From Parablautia muri (GTDB lineage Bacteria > Bacillota > Clostridia > Lachnospirales > Lachnospiraceae), in contig NZ_QZDT01000002.1 in NCBI RefSeq assembly GCF_009917485.1, positions 62,001 through 126,000 on the forward strand: DNA of 64,000 nucleotides, read 5' to 3'. A program made the translations under genes and the position numbers. Numbering within the stretch: position 1 is the stretch's first letter; each line of letters starts with the position of its first letter. Below the pieces are notes generated by a model. It was not told where the DNA came from, made no database searches, and saw nothing but the letters and a program-made list of their open reading frames with translations. This document shows positions 9,258 through 16,954 of the stretch, in pieces.

Positions 9258-9349
9258 ATGGCACCTCCTATTACTAATCAGCCAAAACTGATTTTACTCG
9301 CTAACTTCGGCGGCGCCTTAGCGCACTTTAGCCTCGTTATGCGGCATAC
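9258..9349 (-). ncRNA. bL21 (rplU) leader RNA
   Basis: The roughly 90-base leader between the promoter and rplU can fold. CGCTAA pairs with TTAGCG around a GGCGCC-rich segment, and AATCAG pairs with CTGATT just before the AGGAGG. Firmicutes have a described L21 leader that is thought to bind the ribosomal protein for autoregulation. Assignment to that family is by position and fold only. Confidence 0.6.
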
Positions 9350-9355
9350 ACATGA

Positions 9356-9384
9356 ACTATACCATTCACCAAACTGTTTGTCAA
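9356..9384 (-). promoter_or_regulatory. Promoter of rplU-prp-rpmA
   Basis: Minus-strand TTGACA, 17-bp spacer, TATAGT: near-consensus sigma-A promoter. It begins within 20 bases of the stop codon of the upstream lipoprotein gene, with no terminator between them. Confidence 0.87.
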
Positions 9385-9400
9385 GAATTATTTTCTTTCT

Positions 9401-10969
9401 TTAATGGCCATGACGCCCCATAAATTCTACCACAAGTCCGGTAAGGCAGGTATCTTCATATTTTGTTCCCGGATAAACTTCATCTATTACGAATTCAAAG
9501 TGAACATCAACTCCCTCAAACGCTTTGATATCATTGATTGGAAGGGTAAAATATTGTGGGCGTATGGTATCTTCCAGCTCCAGATATGCATAGGGCTGTC
9601 CCTCCACATACATAAGCATTCTTTTGACGCGCCCGTTTTCCTCCCATGTTTTTTGACTTTTGGCATAACCATTTACAATGCATATTTGCGTATAGCGCAT
9701 ATAACCGTCAAAAACATCTGGCTCTAAATCGCCTTCATAAAAAAACACTTCCCCATCCCATTTGCCAGAATAACTACAGCTGGATGTAACACGAATGCTT
9801 TCACCTATGCCATATCCCGGAACACCCTCCGCCCATGCTGTTTCGCGTCCATAAACCAGATTTCGGGCGGCATATTTATTATTCTGTGAAGCAAGCTCGG
9901 AACTGGCCATTATCTCATATCTACCGCCGCTCATGGCACAAAACTCACCACAGGGCACATGCCATTCGGGAAAACCAAAATCTGGAGCATTGTCATCATA
10001 AGTAAAGGCGCAAAAAAGTTCATCATCTGCGGATTCTCCGTAGAAAAAATTCTTAACCTCCGCTGTCAGGGTGAGTGGTTCTTTTGGAATATGAACGAAA
10101 GGGGCATCGCTGCAATAGGCTGGAATTTCAACAGCTTCCATGCCATTTTCTGCAGCATATAATTCCAGCTGCTTTGAAACATCCTCAGGCCCTGTTTGAT
10201 AGCTTCTGTAACAAAGATACTGTTTTAGCGCGCATCCTGTAAAAACCTCCCGACCAAAAACAGGCTCCGTATCGCTTAACCATATCCCCCACAGTTCCGG
10301 ATTGTCTGCAAAGGCCCTATCGCCAACAGAGACTTTTCTTCCTATACTATTTTCTATACTATCTACATCATGATCCTGTGTCATTATATTTTCGCTCAGT
10401 TCCGTCCCTTTCAGTTCCATTTTCGTAATGCCACAGTTCTGAAAACTGCCTTCCCCTATTGATATAAGTGCTGGCGAAAGCGAGAGGGCCTTCCAGTAAC
10501 TGCCTAAATCCACATTTTGGAACGCATTTGGCGCTATTTCTTTTACGATGGCACCTTCTAAAACCTCTGGAAGGGTAAAATAATAATAGTTCTGGGTTAA
10601 TTTCTTCACTTTCTTAGCAACATCCTCCCCCAAGTCCCCCTTAAATCCTTTGATAATGGAGTATGGCGTACCAGTGTCATCTTCTTTTATTTCATATTCA
10701 TAAAAATCCTCATAAGAATCTTCCTGTGAAACTTCGCCTGCTTCCTGCTTTGAAGCCTCATTTTCTGCAGACGCTTGCACCGCAGATGCTATCATAAAAG
10801 CCATTGTAGGAGCCAATGCAGAAGTCATCACACAAGCCATATAAGAATCACAATTCACTACATACTTCGCTGATTCCTGCCGTTGTGTTTTTTGCATCAT
10901 ACCACATCCGGTACAAAACATTGAAACACCTACTGTTGATAATGCTGTTAATAAAATGCTTCTTCTCAT
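9401..10969 (-). CDS. Putative lipoprotein with BspA-type leucine-rich repeats
   Basis: Secreted or surface protein of 522 residues, function unknown. The start at 10969 (MRRSILLTALSTVG) is chosen because a GAGGTGG Shine-Dalgarno precedes it; the frame continues 23 codons upstream without one. A signal peptide ends at MFCTGC, a weak lipobox with C22, and a second hydrophobic stretch follows at about residues 47-66. Residues about 140-247 contain BspA/LRR_5-like units (IVKEIAPNAFQNV, LISIGEGSFQNCGI, VSVGDRAFADNPEL). The C-terminal half was not recognised. It belongs to a block of envelope genes separating rplU from rng. Confidence 0.7.
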   Translation of the reverse strand: MRRSILLTALSTVGVSMFCTGCGMMQKTQRQESAKYVVNCDSYMACVMTSALAPTMAFMIASAVQASAENEASKQEAGEVSQEDSYEDFYEYEIKEDDTGTPYSIIKGFKGDLGEDVAKKVKKLTQNYYYFTLPEVLEGAIVKEIAPNAFQNVDLGSYWKALSLSPALISIGEGSFQNCGITKMELKGTELSENIMTQDHDVDSIENSIGRKVSVGDRAFADNPELWGIWLSDTEPVFGREVFTGCALKQYLCYRSYQTGPEDVSKQLELYAAENGMEAVEIPAYCSDAPFVHIPKEPLTLTAEVKNFFYGESADDELFCAFTYDDNAPDFGFPEWHVPCGEFCAMSGGRYEIMASSELASQNNKYAARNLVYGRETAWAEGVPGYGIGESIRVTSSCSYSGKWDGEVFFYEGDLEPDVFDGYMRYTQICIVNGYAKSQKTWEENGRVKRMLMYVEGQPYAYLELEDTIRPQYFTLPINDIKAFEGVDVHFEFVIDEVYPGTKYEDTCLTGLVVEFMGRHGH

Positions 10970-11285
10970 GAAAATCACCACCTCTATTATAGCACAAGTC
11001 TCAAACAAATTGTGAGAAAAAGGTTTACACAAGAACACATGTTGTTACGCAAACAATAACGCATGTTTTTGCGTAGTTTTGCATTTTCAAACGTGACAAT
11101 AAATATAATTTTCTATACTCTGTTTATTTATATTTTATTTTGATAGAAATTTTTAAAAAAATATGTACTTTTTTCATAAGTGCATTTGTTATTTGCGTTA
11201 ATTATCAGAAAATTGATTGGTTTATGCAGGCGTCAAAATGCAAAAAGAATCATTTTATATCATTTTTTGTCTAAAAAAGGTGTTA
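10970..11285. other. AT-rich intergenic region upstream of the BspA-repeat lipoprotein
   Basis: This 316-bp gap has no recognisable gene. It contains an inverted repeat TACGCAA (11046-11052) / TTGCGTA (11069-11075) with a further TAACGCA between the arms, which could be an operator or weak hairpin. No terminator for the upstream gene and no convincing promoter were found. Confidence 0.4.
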
Positions 11286-11688
11286 TCATCTCCAATAGTC
11301 TAATTCCGGATAAAGTTCCTTAACCTCATCATACCCATTTTCAATGATATGTTTTCGAACAAAAGTTCCCATTTCATAGTAATATAATAAATCTTTTCCT
11401 TCTCCACCCGTATCAATTTGATATTCCAGCTCCTTTGTAAGTTCATATTTTCCGTTTACCACTTCATAAACCATGACGTATTGGTTAAATGCACCAACCT
11501 GCCCGCAGGAAAGCTTCCTCCGGAAGAAATTTTACTTCCATACAGTATCCGCTGCTCTCATGGTTATCCCAGTTCCGCTTTAATATGTATGCTACTTTTT
11601 CACCGCTGCTTTGATACCAGCCATATCCGGTCCCCAAACTTGTTATGGCCAGTATAGCTAAAATACTATATAAAATTTTAATTTTCAC
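11286..11688 (-). pseudogene. Small secreted protein, frame-disrupted
   Basis: Two adjacent minus-strand frames look like one gene of about 130 residues. The first (11485-11688, GTG start) encodes a signal-peptide-like MKIKILYSILAILAI and continues to EEAFLRAG before a stop. The second frame reads on smoothly as QVGAFNQYVMVYEVVNGKYELTKELEYQ to the stop at 11286. Removing one base near the CCC run at 11502-11504 would join them. This may be a genuine frameshift mutation or an assembly error. The product was not recognised. It lies in the envelope-protein block, and a composite palindromic repeat forms its leader. Confidence 0.65.
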
Positions 11689-11693
11689 TTAAT

Positions 11694-11775
11694 TCCCCAT
11701 TCTTGCCAACCCACGCAAATTTGGGCGTAGGCACAAATTTGTTGTGTGAAAAATTTATTTTCACACTAATCCCCA
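11694..11775 (-). repeat. CAAATTTG-type palindromic element before the frame-disrupted gene
   Basis: On the minus strand: ATGGGGATTAG, a TGTGAAAATA/ATTTTTCACAC hairpin, CAAATTTGTGCCTACGCCC, AAATTTG, then ATGGGGAATTAA before the GTG start. The flanking ATGGGG-ATTA copies resemble each other and each carries a Shine-Dalgarno-like GGGG. It is close kin to the element at 61485-61574. Confidence 0.65.
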
Positions 11776-11806
11776 TGCATATCGCAAGTCTGCTTGCGAT
11801 ACTGCC
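11771..11806 (-). repeat. Palindromic element (family P)
   Basis: GCAGTATCGCAAGC and GCTTGCGATATGC-type arms (minus strand) directly abut the CAAATTTG element at 11694-11775. It is related to the copies before yqeK and parC. Confidence 0.65.
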
Positions 11807-11815
11807 TAAATAGAA

Positions 11816-11852
11816 GATTGATAAAATCAGCCATCAGGATGATTTTTCAATC
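11816..11852 (-). repeat. GATTGA..TCAATC hairpin downstream of the LysM gene
   Basis: Near-perfect 13-14 bp inverted repeat around a 10-base loop. It resembles the hairpin half of the element beside recU (24403-24440). On the minus strand it is followed by TTCTATTT and might terminate the LysM-gene transcript. A short GCTGCAAAACAGC hairpin with ATGGAGG lies just upstream. Confidence 0.45.
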
Positions 11853-11894
11853 TAACCTCCATGTTGCTGTTTTGCAGCGCATAAATCCTGACGG

Positions 11895-12908
11895 CTAATT
11901 ACCGATACGTCCTTTATATTTTCCTTTACCTTCATTCTCCTCACCAGATCCTGTTACTTTTTCCAGTTTGGAAGTAAAATACTCATCCATAAAAGGGAAC
12001 GGATTAAACATGCCCGAAAGTTCCCAGCTTATGTTCGGGGCAAGACTCATATTGGAACCGTTGACGGTGAAATTTCCGGAGTCCTTTTCTTGAAAATGTT
12101 CTTCGAAAGAGGCTGTTATATAACGTATACAGCCCTGAATATCATAATCCGAAGCAAATCCCACAAATTCCGCCTGTATATGGTCTGTCAGCTTCAGCCC
12201 CATGCACACCCGAAAGACCAGGGATGGATAATCAGGGCTTACATGCCAGAGAAAGGAATAGAGATAAACCTCTCCCGTCCCATCCCCCTGATTTTTCATT
12301 TTATAATGTTCAAAGCCAAGGTCAGATACCTGCGTGGCATAATTTTCATCAGCATATTTTGTAATTTTTTGTGTGCATTTTTCCCAGTCCTCCACGGTCC
12401 TGGAAGTATCCCTTTCCTTATCTTGCACCAGACAGCCAACTACGCCATCTCCGCGCATGACAAAGTTCGCCCAGGCCTCACCCGATTCCATATATCCAAC
12501 CCTCCATCCATAGGGCATGTCCATAGAATATTCTCCCATCTGTACACCGCCATATTTGGACTGCGTTCTTTCAATATAGCCTGTTCGTGCTGTTTTAAGT
12601 TCCATCCCCGGATAAATAAGGTTTGGGCTGGTTAAAATATCCTGATTGGCATCTACGAGGTTCACATAAAGCCGACCCTCACCATATAATTTTCGTGAGA
12701 TTTCCCAAAGGCTGTCACCTGGAAGGACTGTATAATCTTCCGCTGCCTCCTCAAGTATGATATAAGGCGCATCAGAATCAGGATTTTTCTTATAAGACAC
12801 CGGATATTCCCTTTCGTCCGCCCGGACAGCCATTTCTGGCAAAACGATCATAAAAAGCGCCATTGAGCATACGCAAAGTAAAGCTTGTTTTAATATTCGT
12901 GTTTCCAT
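11895..12908 (-). CDS. Secreted LysM-domain protein
   Basis: Exported protein of 337 residues, probably attached to the cell wall. The chosen start METRILKQ has GGGGAGGA upstream; a further ATG at 12932 lacks a site. A signal peptide (residues 1-30, ending MAVRADE) is followed by one LysM peptidoglycan-binding domain at about residues 58-105: YTVLPGDSLWEISRKLYGEGRL and NLIYPGMELK. The remaining 230 residues were not recognised. The start overlaps the end of the upstream membrane-protein gene by 19 bases, which suggests coupled expression. Confidence 0.8.
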   Translation of the reverse strand: METRILKQALLCVCSMALFMIVLPEMAVRADEREYPVSYKKNPDSDAPYIILEEAAEDYTVLPGDSLWEISRKLYGEGRLYVNLVDANQDILTSPNLIYPGMELKTARTGYIERTQSKYGGVQMGEYSMDMPYGWRVGYMESGEAWANFVMRGDGVVGCLVQDKERDTSRTVEDWEKCTQKITKYADENYATQVSDLGFEHYKMKNQGDGTGEVYLYSFLWHVSPDYPSLVFRVCMGLKLTDHIQAEFVGFASDYDIQGCIRYITASFEEHFQEKDSGNFTVNGSNMSLAPNISWELSGMFNPFPFMDEYFTSKLEKVTGSGEENEGKGKYKGRIGN

Positions 12909-13915
12909 ATACCCGCATCCTCCCCTAACCATATATTTTCCTTTTTATCCTCACAGGGAAGGACTTCCCCTGCTGTCTCTGAGTTATCATACCTTTCCCA
13001 AAAATCACTTTCTTTCCGAAATGGCTCTATTTCCTCTGCGGTAAGCTCTGCATAAAAGCTTCTGTTAATGGGTTGATAGGTATAGGCACGTTCCAAAATC
13101 GGGTCAAGAGAAACTCCCACTGTAAAATCGCCATCTTCTGTCACATAGAAAAAAGGGCTGCAAACATAATTTACATTTATTTCTTCATTCTCCTGCAAAA
13201 ACCAGGACAAAATCAGTTCAAGCTCCTCATCATCCCCATAATCTTCATCAAGCTCATCACTGTAAGCCCTATCCCAAAGTTTCATAAACTCTTTATTTAT
13301 TTCCAAAATATCCGTCAGTTCATAGTTCTCCCCTGTCAGTAAATCTACTGTAAGCGCTCTTTCCGTCCCGTTGGTCATCCAGACAGGATTTCCGGCGGAA
13401 TAATATTCCCGATAATCCATACTCAAAAGGTATTGACTGTGGTATGTAACATCGCAATTTACATCACTGCAAAACATAGTAAAAAATTCCTCCTGAAAAT
13501 CCTTTACTTCATCGGACGGGGCAAGATGCCAATAGTTTACTCTGTCCATAGCCGTATCATACATCAAATTATTTAAAGTCTCCTGTACCGTGTCCTTTAT
13601 TCCATTAAGCTGAGGATATTCTACGGTAATAACGTCCCAATAATCATATTGTTCGGAATATTCCACGTAATACTGTTCTTTTTGAACGGTATAATTTTGA
13701 TAGCCTTTTGGAGAACTCAAATAAAGAATTGCAGAAAAAATTCCGCCACAAATAAGCACAGCCAAACCAAAGGCTAAAAGCAAAGTACCCTTAGGCCTCT
13801 TTTTCTGTTTCGTTATACAATCCACAATTTCCTGGTTGGTTTCCTCCGCAATAATACACTGTGTCGTGATTCCGTCTCTGTTTGTTTTTCCTTGTTCCTG
13901 TTCTCTTTCGTCCAT
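12890..13915 (-). CDS. Single-pass membrane protein with DUF3298/RsiV-like ectodomain
   Basis: Type II membrane protein of 341 residues: a cytoplasmic head of about 42 residues, one transmembrane helix at residues 43-66 and a large outside domain. The ectodomain has the general order of DUF4163/DUF3298 proteins such as RsiV or PdaC: VEYPQLNG near residue 98, a TGENYELTDIL turn, and FFYVTEDGDFTVGV followed by a tyrosine-rich stretch. A role as anti-sigma factor or lysozyme sensor is possible, but no sigma factor gene is adjacent. It is the first gene of the envelope block, preceded by an ordered set of direct repeats (13971-14011). Confidence 0.6.
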   Translation of the reverse strand: MDEREQEQGKTNRDGITTQCIIAEETNQEIVDCITKQKKRPKGTLLLAFGLAVLICGGIFSAILYLSSPKGYQNYTVQKEQYYVEYSEQYDYWDVITVEYPQLNGIKDTVQETLNNLMYDTAMDRVNYWHLAPSDEVKDFQEEFFTMFCSDVNCDVTYHSQYLLSMDYREYYSAGNPVWMTNGTERALTVDLLTGENYELTDILEINKEFMKLWDRAYSDELDEDYGDDEELELILSWFLQENEEINVNYVCSPFFYVTEDGDFTVGVSLDPILERAYTYQPINRSFYAELTAEEIEPFRKESDFWERYDNSETAGEVLPCEDKKENIWLGEDAGIWKHEY

Positions 13916-13956
13916 ATTATTTTCACACCCCTTACCTTTATATAGTTCATGTAAAT

Positions 13957-14011
13957 ATTATACTTTTCGCTTGCATCAAAGTTGTATCATATTTGCATCA
14001 TTTTCACATCA
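13957..14011 (-). promoter_or_regulatory. TATAAT box with four 11-bp-spaced upstream half sites
   Basis: On the minus strand, TGATGCAA-type octamers (TGATGTGA, TGATGCAA, TGATACAA, TGATGCAA) repeat exactly every 11 bp (plus-strand starts 14004, 13993, 13982, 13971). After 8 bases comes TATAAT (13957-13962). No good -35 hexamer is present, as expected for an activator-dependent promoter. It would serve the gene starting at 13915. Confidence 0.6.
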
Positions 14012-14341
14012 TCTTCTATATATAGAATCTTCAGAAAATGCCCCTGCTTAAACCAATACGGTCGTACACGAAACACTTCTGCTTAATCTGACCCAGTCAG
14101 TCATATTGTGCAAATATGTTTCCGTAAAGCCTGTTCTTGACTGACTCAATCACGCTTTTTAGTTTCTCTTGCTTTTAAAATTTCATTTATATTTCATTGA
14201 TCCATCCATGAGAATTAAATAACATCCGCACACTTAATTAGACATTTTTCTATCTGATTTTTAATTTTACGACTTAAAATATTCCTTCTTTTAATCATTT
14301 TATGTCATTATAATTAAGGATTAAATTGTAATTTAAGTTTC
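14012..14341. other. Long AT-rich intergenic region without a recognised gene
   Basis: No coding sequence was found here. It contains an inverted repeat AGTCAGTCA (14095-14103) / TGACTGACT (14138-14146) with a small ATATT..AATAT hairpin inside. The remainder is AT-rich with no clear signal. Confidence 0.4.
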
Positions 14342-14350
14342 TAATAAAAT

Positions 14351-14384
14351 AAAAAAGACATTCCAAGATTAACCTGAAATATCT
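14351..14384 (-). terminator. Intrinsic terminator after rng
   Basis: Minus-strand stem AGATATTTC / GGAATGTCT (9 pairs, two G-U) followed by TTTTTATTTT. It sits about 50 bases past the rng stop and ends the radical-SAM-rng transcript. Confidence 0.72.
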
Positions 14385-14435
14385 TTCTCAATTTTAACCC
14401 TATATATTTTTCAGCCTCCCTGCTTTCAATAGCCC

Positions 14436-15662
14436 TTAAATTTGGGCACTTTCATCTCGTTGAAAGAAATCTGCAAGGGGCTTCCGTGTCTTTTTTCGGG
14501 TAATTTCCACTATTCCCAAAGCTGTCATGTCCACAAGTCTTGTTTTTACCTTATCTTCTCTCAGACATGCATCCAGAGCATCTAGCAATGTCTGATTATC
14601 TTCCTTAGACTCCATATTAATAAAGTCCACCATAATCATTCCTGAATAATTTCTGATACGAAGCTGTCTGGCGACCTCCTGCGCCGCTTCCAAATTTACC
14701 TTCAAATAGTCATGATCTTTACCATTCGCCTTGCTGCTGGCTTTGCTGCTGGCTTTGCCAGTGTTTACATCAATCACCACCATAGCTTCCGTTGGCTCAA
14801 TCACCAAATATCCTCCACTCCGAAGCCATACTTTTTTTCCAAGCGCCTCCTGAAGATGCGTTTCAAGGCTGTACAGTTTTGAGAGAGAAATCATATTATC
14901 TTGATAAAGCCGAATCTTTGTCTTTTGCGTTTTGGAGAATTCGTTTATTAACAATTGGTATATTTCTATCTCATCCGTTACCATTTCATCATAGGTATTC
15001 AGCGGAATATTTTTAATCAAACTAAGAATTTCCAGCTCTCTGTGATAAAGGCATGTATATACAGTTCGATGTTTATAAATTCCAATCATGTCGTTAAAAA
15101 CTCTAATGAAATTTTTCATCTCATGAAAAAGCGGTTCATAATTTTCCAGATTTTCTACATTCGTACGGATTATAAAGTGGTATTGCCGGCGTCCCTCAAT
15201 TTCTGCAGTTTGAATTTTTTCCGCAATATTTTTTTTCTTTTTTTCATTCAGCTTTTGAGAATAAGAAATTCCATGTCCAAAAAATTCACAGACACAATAT
15301 TGTCCTGTCAGAGCCAAATTCCCTGAAGCGGTAGGATGTTTACTTTTTAAAGCATCCCCCACAATTTGCACCACTATCTCATCCCCTTGACGAAGGGGGC
15401 TTTCTTGTGTTAATTCTTTGTTGACGCATAAAATTTCCCCACATCTTTCTTTCAGAGGCAGAAAAACATTCTTATTAGCAGAAATAGCCAGAAAGGCACC
15501 ATGAATGCCAGGAACAATATCCTTTACTTTTGCAATATAAATATTTCCCAGCACAGACTCCATTTCCAGCGAAGGCGCCATTTCTATAAGATAAGGTTTT
15601 TTTTCATCAAACAAAGTAAGCAATAATCTGTTATTTTTTTTTGTAATGATTATTTTGCCCAT
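14436..15662 (-). CDS. rng: Ribonuclease E/G family protein, lacking the zinc-link
   Basis: Endoribonuclease of the RNase G type, 408 residues. It has the S1-like N-terminal part (GNIYIAKVKDIVPGIHGAFLAI) and the catalytic aspartates in MVVIDVNTGK (D298) and GMIMVDFINM (D346). The protein stops soon after ITRKKTRKPL, before the CPxCxG zinc-link found in longer homologues; the last residues (ESAQI) come from DNA resembling a palindromic repeat. A Ser-Lys-Ala repeat (about residues 304-310) interrupts the region after the first aspartate. The start shares TGATG with the upstream kinase-like gene. rng normally precedes rplU; here an insertion separates them. Confidence 0.87.
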   Translation of the reverse strand: MGKIIITKKNNRLLLTLFDEKKPYLIEMAPSLEMESVLGNIYIAKVKDIVPGIHGAFLAISANKNVFLPLKERCGEILCVNKELTQESPLRQGDEIVVQIVGDALKSKHPTASGNLALTGQYCVCEFFGHGISYSQKLNEKKKKNIAEKIQTAEIEGRRQYHFIIRTNVENLENYEPLFHEMKNFIRVFNDMIGIYKHRTVYTCLYHRELEILSLIKNIPLNTYDEMVTDEIEIYQLLINEFSKTQKTKIRLYQDNMISLSKLYSLETHLQEALGKKVWLRSGGYLVIEPTEAMVVIDVNTGKASSKASSKANGKDHDYLKVNLEAAQEVARQLRIRNYSGMIMVDFINMESKEDNQTLLDALDACLREDKVKTRLVDMTALGIVEITRKKTRKPLADFFQRDESAQI

Positions 15663-16201
15663 CAGCTTTTCTCCAAACACAAAATTAGCTTTTTTGTAAT
15701 CCACTTATCCACTCTTTCAGCAGCTTTCACCGGTGAAAGGTCAGTGGTATCAAGGAGTGTAATACATGGGGATGTATCATTTGCATTCTGTTTTAACCAA
15801 TTGTTAAAATCAATAGAGCTTTTAATCCAGCCCTCATCATCTACCTTTCGACCGATACGCATACGCTTTTCAAGCACTGCATCATCACACACTACCGCAA
15901 GATAATAGATATCCGAAAACAGTTCTCTTTCGGGCTGATACTCAAATTGCTTGGGAACAGCGCATCCACATAATACAACCGGCTTCCCGATCTGCGAAAT
16001 GTTAGCGCACATCCGCATCCACAATCGGCGATAAGCACAATAATCATCTTCAGGTGTATTATACATATCGTTCCACAATAAATCGCTCTCCATCACAATA
16101 TATTCCGTTTCATTCCTGAATAATTTCTCGCAAAGAGTTGATTTGCCTACGCAGGATGCACCTGTGATGATAAATAACGGCTGTTTATTGGTCGGCCTCA
16201 T
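15662..16201 (-). CDS. P-loop nucleoside-kinase-like protein
   Basis: Small ATP-binding protein of 179 residues with Walker A GASCVGKST at about residues 14-22. An ESDLLWNDMYN segment follows, as in AAA/kinase-like proteins that phosphorylate small molecules. The pattern LEKRMRIGRKVDDEGWIKSSIDFNNWLKQ resembles a lid region. The substrate is unknown. It is embedded between the DUF2344 gene and rng with TGATG coupling to rng, a position not seen in the standard order, so it may be a lineage-specific insertion into the operon. Confidence 0.65.
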   Translation of the reverse strand: MRPTNKQPLFIITGASCVGKSTLCEKLFRNETEYIVMESDLLWNDMYNTPEDDYCAYRRLWMRMCANISQIGKPVVLCGCAVPKQFEYQPERELFSDIYYLAVVCDDAVLEKRMRIGRKVDDEGWIKSSIDFNNWLKQNANDTSPCITLLDTTDLSPVKAAERVDKWITKKLILCLEKS

Positions 16202-16275
16202 AAAATTTCTTTCCTTTCATTTTGAATTGGACACTGCTTTACAAAAACGCTATCGCGTTTACGCGCTCCCAAACT

Positions 16276-16953
16276 TTACGCTATAAGCGGCACAAGTTGT
16301 CCATCCTCTCTCCTTTTGTAAGTTTCTATCCGGTGAATCCTGAAAGGATACTCCGGAAGCATGACACCTAACTGCCCAAAAAAAGTTTCCATCACAAATT
16401 CCGGTTTAATATTGCTGCCGCTTCCTGCATCCACCAGCATATAAACTGTATCTCCACGAACCTCGAGCTGATAAATACTTTCTTTTAAATCAATTTCCTT
16501 TTGTCCTTTTTTGGTCTTCTTCACCACTTCGATATGTGTCTGCTGGTAAAAAGAAATAAGCTCCTTATCCCAATTTGCCGGCAAACTTAATTTATCGCTA
16601 AAGGCTACCAGATAAGCTGCGGCAGCCACACTTGCCATCGCATTTCCTTCTCCTTTGTCCAAAATACGGACCTGCAGAACGTCAATCCCTTCCACCATTA
16701 CCTGGCCAAGCTTTTTGAGCATGTCCTCCTCGTCTGTAAAGGATCTTACCTCCATGTCAAAGTATTCGCCTTCGCTGGTATGTCCAACAGATAACGGGGA
16801 GGCAAAAGACATAATCTGGTGCGGACTGAACCCTTCGGAATAAGCTATATCAATTCCTGCACGCCGGACAGCTTTTTGAAAATAATGCATGATATCCAAA
16901 TGTCCCACAAATTTGACCGGGCCGTATTTTGAAAATTTAACTCTCACTTTCAT
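16276..16953 (-). CDS. TIGR03936/DUF2344 radical-SAM-associated protein
   Basis: Protein of 225 residues that habitually accompanies the large radical SAM protein encoded just upstream. The N-terminal MKVRVKFSKYGPVKFVGHLDIMHYFQKA is the family signature. The ATG at 16953 follows the upstream TGA by one base and has GGGAGAG before it, so the longer in-frame extension inside the neighbour is rejected. The biochemical role is not established; the context suggests RNA or ribosome modification. Confidence 0.88.
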   Translation of the reverse strand: MKVRVKFSKYGPVKFVGHLDIMHYFQKAVRRAGIDIAYSEGFSPHQIMSFASPLSVGHTSEGEYFDMEVRSFTDEEDMLKKLGQVMVEGIDVLQVRILDKGEGNAMASVAAAAYLVAFSDKLSLPANWDKELISFYQQTHIEVVKKTKKGQKEIDLKESIYQLEVRGDTVYMLVDAGSGSNIKPEFVMETFFGQLGVMLPEYPFRIHRIETYKRREDGQLVPLIA

Positions 16954-16954
16954 A

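Noticed and set aside
10986-10994. TGCTATAAT (extended -10) just before the BspA-repeat lipoprotein gene
   Set aside because: The start codon is only 16 bases downstream, so the Shine-Dalgarno would lie across or upstream of the transcription start. No -35 matches either. Probably chance.
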